Assembly (NCBI GenBank): GCA_000469685.2
Contig: LS997565.1
Location: forward strand, 50,084,001-50,148,000
Reading direction: 5' to 3'
Length of the DNA: 64,000 nucleotides
Source: Haemonchus contortus
Lineage: Eukaryota; Nematoda; Chromadorea; Rhabditida; Trichostrongylidae
The notes below the pieces were generated by a model. It ran no database searches, was not told where the DNA came from, and saw nothing but the letters and a program-made list of their open reading frames with translations. Every line of letters begins with the position of its first letter. Within the stretch, counting starts at the first letter, position 1. The position numbers and the translations under genes are program-made. Of the stretch, positions 46,321 through 59,300 are shown in pieces.

Positions 46321-49141
46321 GTTAGGTATATTCCCCTGATCACATCTATTCTTATACTGATCGATACCTATCTTGATCAGGTCCTCTTCACATCCGCACC
46401 TCTGCGAACCTAGCAACTCACATCAAAAGTGTTTCATTCCACTTCTCCAAAATACAGCCATAGAATAACTCATATGTACCTGCAGAGGAAAGTCGGAACC
46501 TTCCCTTCAAACCCCGTCGGACCACTTAAGAATTTTGGGTCCGGGCACACAGACGCAACCCGAAGACAACACCAAAATTCTGTTTATGCCTTCGTTGATG
46601 CATCATTTCGAGGGATTTATGAACTGTGAAGAAAACACCAAAACAAAACAAAACGTATGCAGAATTCATCCATTCATTGATTAGCAAATTACACACAATA
46701 ATTGCAATTCTTCAAAGTTCAACAAAAAATAAAAGTAAAGAAAATAGCAAATTTTGAAGTACACATGAAAATGACCAGCATTATTAGATGATGTAAGGCT
46801 TCAATGAAATAAGAATTCATTGCAAATTATTCACCGTACGTTCAATCGTTTATATGTCGTCTTCCCATAGGAAAGGAAGCAAATTGAATTGTTGCTCATC
46901 CTTTACAACTTGATTTTCTATCGTATTCCAGTAGTCGATTTCAGACAAGCCACAGAGACCCCTCTAAAGCCTGTGGGTATGGTAGGCTGCAAATTGACTG
47001 GCTGTAGTTCTGGCCAAGCATTACCCAAGCCCACAGCCACCAGTCTGCAGTTTATACTCATCTCAGCTCACCAAAGCGAGGGTAGAGACGCAGAGAACAT
47101 GTTCATCTCTTCATCTCTAATCATTATGCCAAATTGAAGGGGACAAGTGGAAGAAAAATGATGTCACAAACGAGAGGAAATGTTCTCATACATTCAATCA
47201 ATACAGTATGATGGAATACTTTGAAATCTTCGATATTAGCAAGAATGACGCCTTATATAGATGAACCTCAACTTTTCGTAAAAACACAACCCTAAATTGG
47301 GATCAGACTCACCAGGTGGCCAACATGGAATTCGGATCCCTATGATAGGGATCCCTAGTGAAGCTTATTCTCTGTCGGAGGTTTCTATTCAAGGAAAAAA
47401 TGCCTATTCTAACAAGCACACGAGGTCCTTCGGCTGGGCCTTCAAAGCTATCACTATCAAAAAAGGTGGCATATCAGTCTCACTTGAGTGGTCCGTAGTC
47501 CGTCCCAGTCGAAACCCAACGCTGGAAGAGACTGAATCGTTTGAATACGCGCACGCGCACCTCCCATTATTTCATTGACATACCAAAACCGCGCTCATAA
47601 TGAGGCCAATGAGCCGCCGACAACGACAACGTCCAAGGCGATCATCCATTTGCAGAACTTCATAAAAAAAAGGTATTGAAGAGGGAAATATAACAAAAAA
47701 CTTTACCACCCGTGAACTCATCTGGCCAACTTACACTTCGTAATGGGTGTAACATACTAGCATACACCGTGAACGCTCTTCTTATCACAGGAATTTCAGG
47801 ATACCTTCAGTGCAAAACGACTCCGCAAACGGTTGTGGTCTTAGGAAATCGGATCAAAGATAAAAGGTTACTATTACATGCTTTAGAACAGGTATAAAGA
47901 GCTTTATGGCACTGGCGTGGTAATGCTAAGTCCAATCTAGGGTGTGTATTCACGAGTCTTAAGTAACCGCGATCGTTTCTAAGCACCAGCATCAAATCAC
48001 CGTTTCACTTCTGCGCCACCGCCTTTTTTCCTTCAGTTGTACGATAACAATCCTTGAATTTCATTTAAAAACCGTTCCATACGTTGTCGGAAGGCAATTC
48101 TGAAAGACGAACAGATGAGTTTCCAGTTTGAATTGAAAGATTTCGAAAAATGAGGCGAAATAGTGGACGGTGTATGTACTCAACGTTTTCAAAACTCAAT
48201 TATTCAACGTTTCTGGGATACGCCGCATGTAGGGCACAAAAAAGGCTTCATTGACATTTGTGACTATCCCGTCCTATTACTTTCTTTCCCAGCTAGGGGA
48301 AGTTTTGAAGTGAGCCTTAACAAAGCTTCAACCGGCTAGGACAACCCACAGAGGAAAGGACTAGCGCAGGGGAATGGCGCTTTTACCATATGCAATGAAT
48401 CCAAATTCGACAAATAAAAGCGGTCAGTGCATGGCCTGTACAAATCTTACTCCTAGTAATTCGCTGTGTTTGTGTAACGGTGTATGTGAGTGTTTAACCG
48501 GAAAATTATAACTCCTGTTCCTAGAGAGTTCAAATTTGGTAGCAGTACGGGTGACAGGATGGAAGTACTTATGACAGGTAGCAGAACCAGACTTCGCTCC
48601 TCTAGTCACTCCATATTTCAGATGGAATAGTATTAGTATAGTACTAGTATTCATCTTTCAGTTACTATAAACTATTTCCTCTATTTTATAGTAGTCCTGG
48701 ACAGTATCAAGTGTTTGCTAGATGACCAGTGGAGGAAAAGGTGGCTGCGAGCCCATGAGTGAAGCTTCCATCAAGACATAAGGAATGATAGCTTGACTAT
48801 GGCCTCGTAGAGAAGCTTTGAGTAGATTGCAAAGATGAGCGGTTTGTTATGAACTGTTCAATGCGACTACACCTGGTTGTTGTTTTGCAAAGTGTATCAC
48901 TATGGCAAAGAATATCGTAAACAACTGTATAGGTAGCCCTATTTAAGCTCCTTCCGAAGGGTAGGGTTCATTCGCTCGCTCAGCCGTCGACCTTCCAACC
49001 TACAAGCTTGTTCTTCTCGCTACACGTGCACGTACAACGCCCACAACGACCTTTCCCACAGTATCCGATAGCTGCGAAGTTGGTGCTTCATATTGCATCG
49101 TTGTGTTTTGGTTTCAGCTCAAAGCGATTTTGCAGGGACAG
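46321..49141. other. intergenic, no gene supported
   Basis: Contains scattered short frames (47297-47578 is the longest) without splice support, and one copy of a dispersed repeat at 48466-48545. Confidence 0.5.
48466..48545 (+). repeat. dispersed repeat with GT-rich leader (copy 1)
   Basis: Shows GTGTTTGTGTAACGGTGTAT as a decayed GT-rich leader, then AACCGGAAAATTATAACTCC and AGAGAGTTCAAATTTGGTAG. The same order follows the giant GT tract at 52.99-53.07 kb. Confidence 0.7.
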
Positions 49142-51216
49142 ATGATGTTTCCGAAGCTACACTCGATGTTTTGGTTGCTTTTCGCTTCCGCTATTACAGT
49201 GGAGAGTATGAAGATCAGGGTCAGGACACCAATGGATTTCATGAAAATGTGGCCCAGACATTGTTCGGTGGAGGTTATGGAACCCTAATTGCCCATGGAA
49301 GATTTCTTCCGGGTGAAACATTGATAGACGAGAGATTTCAGTCCAATCCTCCAACAACCATCCACGGCTTAGAGGATCTATCATTACCTCAACGGTCTTG
49401 TGTGTTCTGAAAAGAGCACTCAGATGACATTTTCGGCGCTCCTTACATGCGAAGGTGATCAGGTCTTCAACCGGTGGTAGATTGCCGATCGGAGGGGTTG
49501 TGTTCGCCTTCATGAAGTAACTCGCCCAGAAGTCATCTAGTAATATTACTGGGAAAGATGTATGATTAGCTCGATGTTACGTTGACCGAAACGCTCTTTT
49601 ACTTTGCTGTAATGACACCCCTTTGGAGTAACTGCAACCACTCCGTGACATTATTCCCACAATCATGTGAATGCTGCCGAAGAAGCGTACCCTTCTACTG
49701 ATAAAAGTGCGTGATGATAAGGAAAATGGGGATAAACCTCAGGTATCAAAAAAGGCCAAGGGGTACAAATGAAGAAGTTGTGCCTGATGGATGAATAATG
49801 AGCAGGTCGATAGAAAGGGACGGGGGAGCATCGAGAGAAGGATTATACTGATGCAGAATGCGAGAGCTTAATGTCCTTAGTCTCACTGTACGTTGTATGT
49901 TGTACGTTGACTACAATGCCATTAAACCGCTTCTAACGGGCATTTTACAGATTAGCAGTGCTCATCACCATGGGGGAGAGGTTCCACAATTCTCAGATCT
50001 ACAAATTGTGCCACGGGGATCACAGGATCATGGGGATGTTAGACGTGCCATAAGAGACATTTGAGTATTTTATCGCAGAGGCGGAGGTGGTGCTCGCAGA
50101 AGAAACATTCACGGGAGATGAGGAATTGAGTCTGTCTGAAATATGAAGGCTTCTGGCTGGGCTGTGCCACTGGGGTGTGGTGCATTAGGATCGAAATGGT
50201 CGCGTCGCGGTGAGAGGGGCGTCGCGCGCGAAGGAATGTAGCAGGATGCAGCAGCAGGTAAGAAATACAAGAACAAAAGTACTAATAGTAGAATTATGCA
50301 TAAAATAATGATCGCATATCGATTGAGCTGTATGAAGAACGCTAGAGCTGTAATAACGGCGAATGAGCGGTCCGCGACAGCCGCGTGCGGCAAATCGATT
50401 ACCCAAAATCGTTCCTAACGCCCGTCTCCCGTGCCACTGTTGCTTCGAGGCATACTCCTCTCATGGGGTCAGTGTCCTCAAACTCGAACTGTATTTAGTT
50501 GAGTTCCGTCAGAATGCTGTAGAACAGTGAACGGTGGGAATGCTACACCTCAAAAGTAATTAGAGAATCGTGTGGTTTTGAAATTCGGTATGTTTCAGTG
50601 GTACTTTGATGGAGACAACAGCAAGTGCGGTACGGCTGGTCTACCACCAACAAGCACACTTCGAATGAGCCGTATCTACCCGGTGGTTTTCGACAAGAAA
50701 ACCAAGCTCATTTTGTCTATTCGAATATTCCATTCTGGCCCACGCGGTGGAACAGGCGGCTCCGTTATCTTGGAATACGAAGGGAATGTTACGCAGAACC
50801 TTGGTTTTGGAATATACTTCAGTTTACTTCGTACTAAGAACTTACGCAGGAATGAAAACCTATTCACCAATTACCTACTCGGCTATGAAAAGTTCGATAT
50901 AGAAGGGACTCCCGTACTGCCTGGTACAGGTAGTGATTTCTCCGAGATGTACAATGAAGCTCCATTTTTGTTCAGGACTCATATCCTTGAAGTGACAGAA
51001 ACAGGAGTAGAGAAGAATATCAGGTAAGAAGCAATTTCTTTCGAGAACTCATTTTGTGCCAAATCAGGCTGATATTTTTGCAGATTGTACGTTTCCGACA
51101 AGTGCGGTGTGGATCAAACATGGATTGCCAACGAGGGTTATTATCGGCTTGACACCGATACCGGACAATACCTACCAATTTATTATGATCCCACGCAATC
51201 GGACTTTTATTACTAA
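49142..51216 (+). CDS. small, possibly secreted protein of unrecognised family
   Basis: Two exons are well supported: 50599-51023 (acceptor ATGTTTCAG, donor CAG|GTAAGA) and 51084-51216 (acceptor TTTTGCAG, stop TAA). They join in phase and give about 185 residues. The sequence opens WYFDGDNSKCGTAG, has YPVVFDKKTKLILSIRIFHS, and ends in a Tyr/Asp-rich tail (EGYYRLDTDTGQYLPIYYD, then SDFYY). A candidate first exon, 49142-49219, encodes a signal-peptide-like MMFPKLHSMFWLLFASAITV and joins in phase 0, for 211 residues in total; this exon is tentative because the donor (AGG|GTCAGG) is weak and the intron is 1.4 kb. The WYFDGDNSKC start faintly recalls Kunitz domains, but the cysteines do not fit. 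The family is unknown to me. Confidence 0.6.
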
Positions 51217-51221
51217 ATAAA
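51216..51221 (+). terminator. polyadenylation signal AATAAA
   Basis: AATAAA overlaps the TAA stop of the preceding gene, so the 3' UTR would be very short, as is common in nematodes. Confidence 0.5.
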
Positions 51222-52220
51222 CGCTACTCACTGCTCAACGCGAGGACTTACAGTTGTATTGTACAAGATGACACTGCAGGGGAAATGGGACAACGTCCTG
51301 AACAACTTTGAAATCAGGGACTCCTCACCCTCCCTTTCGGGATGGACGATATGTATGTAGTTATCGATATTGATCACAAGAAGGCATGAAGCGACTACTG
51401 CTCACGGTTCTCTTCATAGCACTTGCACTTTAAAACCCTGCCCCACGACTGATCCTTTTCATTGGGGTTAAGAAAAACTTCGATAGGACCTCAGTGAACC
51501 TTGGTATGAGAGCCCTAACCAGTACTAGAACACTGCAATTGTTCGATCGTCCCAGTGCCCTCATTTTCACGACCTGAAAGTTTTCACTCAGACATCTTCT
51601 GAGGAATTGAATGTCGTGGAGTCACTGTGTTCCTCTACGAATGAATGTACTCGAGTGTATTGCGATTCACAGGTCTGTGCCTATGGCCCCGTGTAGCCGC
51701 GGAGGAAACACGCTACAACATCATGCCTACCATCATTACAAGAAAACAGAAACCTACAGGAGGCAAGTAAAGGAGAATCAACCATACACGTTGGCATAGA
51801 GATTGCAATCGACGGGTTTTATTATTAGACCAGGATTGATAGCAGATTCCACAGATGTAGAAAAGTCAGCGCGTCAGTAGGCAAGAGGGAAGGAATGACT
51901 CTATAGTGGATGGTTCCTAACTGTAGAGATCAAGGGCAACAGAAAGAGCTCCTGTCAGAGTAAGCGGTGGGCGGGCGCGACCCGGGTCGGACTTGTAGGG
52001 CCCGTATAATCAATGGAGACCCCTTCGGAAAATTGTCGTCAGAAAAATTATTTAATCCGAAAAGTGGTGCAGAAAGCCGGGTTTGCATTCCGACTGGTTT
52101 CAATATTACCCTTGACTTGTACATGCGAATTCCCGATATCGTGACATCACCTTAGATGACCAGTCGGATCCCCCGGCCCGGCCCCGGGCTCTCTTCCTTC
52201 TTGTCCTACAATATATAATT
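51222..52220. other. intergenic, no gene seen
   Basis: No gene or repeat is recognised. A GC-rich patch (GATCCCCCGGCCCGGCCCCG) lies just before the GT tract at about 52.17 kb. Confidence 0.5.
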
Positions 52221-52228
52221 CGCTAAAT

Positions 52229-53075
<847 letters not shown>

Positions 53076-53300
53076 CTCCAGCTTTTCATATTAACAGTGG
53101 AACCACGGCATTTCAAATAATAAGTGGTGTAGGATATGACGGGATTGCAGGTAGTCGATGACAGGAACCGCTAAGAACTGATAAAAGAGTAAGGGGTCCA
53201 AGAGAGCAAGAGCCGCCCATCGATCAAAACCCTAACCCTTCGTTATTTACAATATAGCTTTGACTGTTCATTATGGAAGGAGTGGAGAGTTAACTGATTA

Positions 53301-56300
53301 CTACAACTTTGCCGACCAAGGAAGGAAGCCCGGCATCAGCTGGGAACCGCTGGTAAATGATAAATGAGTCATACAGAAAGAAGGGAAAAACCACCTCTCT
53401 CTTCGCCCTGGTTTCGGATCTTCTGGCAATAACATAGCAAACTCTTCCCGTAATTTGTTCGAAGCTGACTCGTTGCTTTTGTTTGACAACATTTCGTTCA
53501 CGAACCGATCAAATGCAGACTGCAAATAAGTAGTACAAGAAAACACAAAAACACAAACACAAAACACGCATTGCAACCGCTCGTGTCCTATTTCGGCAGT
53601 CCTGGAACTGCAGGAACTCCATGAGCGGCTCAAAAACAAACCTTATCAAAACAGATCAAGCTGTAGAGACAGGAAGCCGCCTCGTTGAAGATCGTATTTT
53701 CACAGCTATTCTCCAAACATGACTCGAACGCTAACTGCAATACAGAGGTAATGAAAAAGGAGAAAGCCAGTATTTAGCGAGCCTAGGGTATGATTGGAGC
53801 TAACCGGAAGAGTCTCCGTAAATTGCTGTGCCAGTTCAGGAGGAACAGGATGGTTCATTAGGATGAAGTAGCTAACTATTTCGGTAAGCGCCTCCATTGA
53901 GGTACACGCAATCTCGGAGCCATACTGTGATGTCATGCCCTCCTGAAAACACCTGGAGTGTCACTCAAAAATCCCCAATGGCATCTACAGAATGGATAGA
54001 ATAGTAAATATAGAATAGTTCACGATTCCCGTTCGTTATTCAAAATTGGCTGTCGAGATCACGATCGCTAAATTACGAAAGCACCAAAAAAGTACAGTCG
54101 ATAAAAAGGCTCGACCTACCCTTAGACATTGGCAGAGCGCCACCAATAATGGGACTGACATTACGGCTAGAGCTTCACGAGAAAATTCCACTAAATAGAG
54201 GACGAGTCGGAAGAACTTCATCGCCAAGTCAGGTAACTTCAGCACTGATTCGTTCATCACAGTCAACAGCATCTCCAAGGACGCTAATGCGACCTGTAAG
54301 CAGAAAAGGGATAAAAGTCAAAGTGAGATATGACGGCAATGAAGCAAACTATCCGAGATGTACTCCACTTTGGAGCATGCCATCGGAACACGGCACAGAA
54401 AAATGGATACACTTTGTTCATACATAATCACCCTTGGGCTTTATATTTCAACACTGAACTCCTTGAGGGAAGCGGAAGGGACGCAGCAGACAAGGGCACA
54501 TCTAGGCTCAGAAACCCTAGTCGTGGAAGAGGGTGACACGTCCAGCTAGTTCATTATCAACGCCTTGGAGCAAAACACACCTGTGCACCAGTCGCCACGT
54601 TATCTTCACCGCCTTCCAATATATCCTTTGAAAGTACGTTTGACAGAATATCCAAAAAGAGCACCTGAAGAAGTTAGAGTGAAAACCCTGAAATTCTCCA
54701 AGAGCTTCTTTGGACTCTCAAAATTTTACCAAATCACTTCCTTTGTCCTCGTCATTTTCCGTCATTCCCACGAACCTAGATGACTGTTCTGATCGATAAA
54801 CGTCCACAATCATAACTATAGTACGGTACAAAGTAGCAGAATCTTCCTAAAATAACCGAACCAATATTCACAGTGTGTAATAACTCACGTCAAGTTTTCA
54901 AAAACAAATAACTAGAAGATCTGAATTTGGAAAATAAAAAATAGTCTAAAGATCTCAGTTTATTTAACGCGACCAACCTTATCATCCACATATATAGAAA
55001 CCTTGGTTGTGACATCCTGAATAAGAACTAGAATTGCAGCGACAACCGGCTGCGAGTATGAACGAGATTTCATTAGCGGGACACAGCTTTCGAGAATCGG
55101 ACTTAGGAATCCTGAAAGGAAATACTGCCATCGGTCGAATTCCACTACTCAAAAAGAACTCACTGAAGAGTATAGCGGCGGAATGTGGCTGACTGGCTCT
55201 GGCCACACCATCCATACACTGGATGAGATCTACAAGCTGGCTGTCTACCTCTGAACTTGGCGGCTGTTGACAAGTCTGAGCAAAGCGTTGACCCAATGGA
55301 TCCAATATCTGAAACGCATACGGTGCCGTTTTGTCATAGTGGCGACAGAACCACTATAAAGAAATTTCCTCAAAACTACTGTGACTGCTGGCTGCATGAG
55401 ATTTGTTGAGAGAATACATCGAGTAATTTATTTAGTTCTGTATGTCTTATGAACAGTCACACTTTGTTTTCAAGAAAAGAATGGATCTGAATGCAAAAAG
55501 CTGAGTGCAAAATCGTTTTCAAATCCAAAATTTCATCGCGTTGCAGTTGCATTTTTAATAATCAGCGGAAGATATTTTTGGAGTTGGTTCTCCCGGTTTC
55601 CCGGTTGTTTACTGAAGTGAAAAAAGAACATACCCTCGCCGACATACTTTCTTGCAGTTTTTGATCATTTGTTGCTGCACCGATCAGAACCAATGCTTTC
55701 ATTAGCAGAGTCCTGAAACAAAAAAAAAATGAGGATCTTTCTTAAAATCATACCAGTTAAGGCGGAGGTGGTGTTGTGACAAGTGGCGCGCTTAACACAT
55801 GCATGGTCACTAGTTCGAAACCCGCATCGACATATCCGCCTGGGCCATCCAAGACTCCCATCCCTTCGGGTTCGGCTAATTGGTACCAGACTAGTCTGAG
55901 AGGACGAAAGCACTGACTTGTACATCGGATAGTCACCGCAAGTCATTGTATAGGCCAATTACACATTCTATACGCCACTACTATTCCGAATGGAGGTCGA
56001 ATGCGTGGGTGCATCTGTATAGGCGGTTCAGTGGTTTTATACTAACAACTCCGGTAATAACGGAGTAAAAATACAGCAACTGTAATAATAAGCGCGGTCG
56101 TTACCGCTATAAAATGCACAGAAGGAAAGTGTTAGTATTAAGTATTTATCTTAACGACACTGAACCCACGTGCTGCCCTTGCTGTTGCGTTAAGTAGAAG
56201 TGAGGGCCCACTTATCTCGGGGCCGCTTGACCCCGCACCGGGTTAAGCTGGAGGGAGTCGTCTCAGACAGTGAGACGACGAGATAGTAGTTAAGGTGAGG

Positions 56301-59300
56301 TGATCGTCGCCTTAGACGACGATAGCATCCCTCTGACGGAATTTATTAACGCCCCAAGACGTTATCATAACACTCAACGAGCTCTTATCCACATTTCATC
56401 ATGCTTCTTTTTTCAACCCTAATTCCCATTCATCCTCAAGATTTGTCTCGTACAAATCGGCTAAAGCAAATAAGTATGAAATTGAATAAAAACCTGCTCG
56501 GGAGTGCTGCTATGTCAAGGTGCCCAAGGTAGTCGAATAGCTCCGGTTCCGATGCCAAAAGCGTCGCATACGCTTCTATCATACCCGTTAGCAAGTTCAC
56601 AGCATCCAAGCATAACCTGAACATATCTCGAGCAACCATAGTGCTTCAACTCTCTGAGTAAGTGAGAACGTGGAAAACTGACTTTTCTTCTCCAGCAAAC
56701 TTGTTCAGAATCGTGAAAACTTTACGAACAACAAATTTGACGATCAAATGAGTAAAGGATCCCGTTTGGGGAAAAACGGGCAACGATAACGGATCCGCAT
56801 CCTAAGAAAGAAAAATTATTCGGAAGATAAAAAAATCTAGCCTTAGTGGGATGTTTGTGCGCCCTTCTACGGCAGCGAGAACGTCATTACAACATCGAAA
56901 AATCTAATTATCTTTAACCACTACCAAAAACTCACAGAATATTCGGCAGTAGTGCTAGCTGCACTAATTAGCCGTCTCAGGCACAAGAATGAGGACCTGA
57001 ATAAATCAGAATATGAAGTAGAAAAGTGTCTTTGCATTTCTATTTTTTCTTGATATACTACAAGTATTATGCTTTCACACACTATTTTTGTAGCCTCAGA
57101 CGCTGCTGGGTTTGACACGAATGCTTCGCCAAGCTCATGAAGGAGTCAATTTCTTCCTTGGCATAGATGAATATACTAATGAAAAACAATCTTGGTGAAA
57201 CGGCGCAGGATCACGCAAGGGACTACATTTATGGCTGCGATGGTGTTTGCTTGACCTACTTTTTCTGCATTACTTCAAGAAGTTATAAGTTAATCTTTTT
57301 TAACTCAACACGCGCACTCCTCTTCACTCCCTTCAATCAGCGTGTCTGTGTATAATATTATCTCCAAGAGCAGAAGAGAGTGCAACGGAAAGCGTTGGCT
57401 AGAATTTTCGGGACGAACTGAGAAAGGAAAGCGCGTCAAAACTATTAGGTTGATGCATAATTATTGCGGAATTTTTCAACAAATTTTATTTGACGAAAAG
57501 ATAAAAATACTGAACAAAAACATGTTCAAATAATTACTCCGTAACTTATCCACCATCTACGTCAAACACTAATCCCCATCGGCTAGATAGTCGGATTCCG
57601 AAAGCGAAGAAGTTTTTTCCATTTTTTCATTCCAAGCCATTTTTTCAGCGAACGGTTAACGAGATAATCCATAGATGTTTCTGCTGGTGAATATGGCAGA
57701 TTTAGGAGCAGATCCCATTTCTTGGTTGGCTTTGGCTGATTGTTCCACCACCGAAAAGTTACTGAGATCGCGGAATGACTCTATCACCTTCCAACCTTTC
57801 TCGAAGTAGTAAGCCCAATTTTGCGAATATGCGGATGGTTTTATGGTTACATTTTTGTAGGGGAAATCAAGTAGATCATTTATAGAGAAAACCCGAACTC
57901 AATATTCAAATTCTATTTGGAGAAAAAAAGTCGCGAAAAAATCCGCAATAATTAGGCATCAGCCTAATATTTGGCAAATTGTTGCACGCTCACCACTATA
58001 TTTGGCTGGTCACAGTGAAGGGATTTGTGATTCGGGGGAGACGGGCAGCGGAGATACTCCTCCCAACAAAAATCGTGGAACCGCTTGGATTCAGCAAGTA
58101 TCATGTTCTTTCAGACAAAAGGCCTTTTAACATCAATATATTTAGCCACTATCAAGATTTTTGAGAGCCGACATACGTAGTTACTGGGGAAAATCCAGAA
58201 CAAACCTTGTCAACTCTGGGCTGACAAAATTTGCAACCGCTTCTGACACCAGCTGATGTTCTAGAGAAGCCCACGCCAACACCTCGCCAATTAATCTGAA
58301 AATTATCAGTAACTATAGTGTGTAGAAAACCTGAGTGTGAAATATACTCACCGCAGATAAGGATCGACTCGATCCGTAGCGTGCGATCTGTCGCCGGCAG
58401 GATTTTCAATGCACTGACAAAGGAACGTTTCTGTATGCTCCAAGCTAAATTCTCAAGTATGACATGTCGCTCTGGCAGTTAAAGCTGATCACCTTAACAC
58501 GGCTCACCTATAAACGTGCCCTCTTTCATTCACTGTTGCAACCGAGCTCTCGAATACGTCTCCTTCAGTACGACACGTTCCATCAATATCCTCACTCACC
58601 ACGGAATTAGCTAGAAATAGTAATCGACTACAATGAAGCAGGAAAAACCAAAGAAAAAAAAGAGGAAATAGGAGCAAAACGGTTAGGATTTATTTGATTC
58701 ACTACTGATAGGATTAGCGGATGTTTAATGGTAAGAGTGCCCGTTTGTCACACTGCCCCCTCCTCAGAACAACACAGGTGGCTTTCTAAAAGCCATGGAG
58801 ACTTATATTTGGCCTTACACTCAACCTCAAGAGAAACGCTTACCAATTATGAGTAGAAGCCAATGCATATCTTCTTGCCATAACGGTAATCGCGACAAAT
58901 CAGCAGATCCAGCTGCCATTTGTTGGAACTCGGATATGTGCTCACGGACCAAACTATCACAAAGAAAAGTTCAAATCCCATAATTAATGCAATTATAAAC
59001 AGATATATAAACGCTAAAAATCATGAACGATTTGAGACCCACTGAATCATCATGTCCATGAATTCACGAACACTGTAGCACGCCATCGTACCCAACGGAG
59101 TAAGGAGATCCAAAAACAGCTGGAATGACGGAATGGTGAATGATCCAAAGAACGCCCTTCAATATTCATGGCACACCGTTCGGTCGTCTTCATCATCATC
59201 GTCACCTTCCGTGAAAATAGGTGGTCGGCAGCCGATAGGCGGTGCTTGAACGCATTCAACGAAGCGCTTGACAATTTGTAAATTTGGTCCAATAATCAGT

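Noticed and set aside
49157..49513. Minus-strand 118-codon frame
   Set aside because: Overlaps the candidate signal-peptide exon, has no motif, and appears to be a shadow frame.
56921..57118. Minus-strand frame extending exportin-4 exon 17 upstream
   Set aside because: The exon at 58206-58295 joins directly to 56936-56996 in phase and matches the family; the extension is intron read-through.
58715..58800. tRNA-like start (TTTAATGGTAAGAG) in an exportin-4 intron
   Set aside because: No B box or acceptor-stem pairing could be found; not called as a tRNA.
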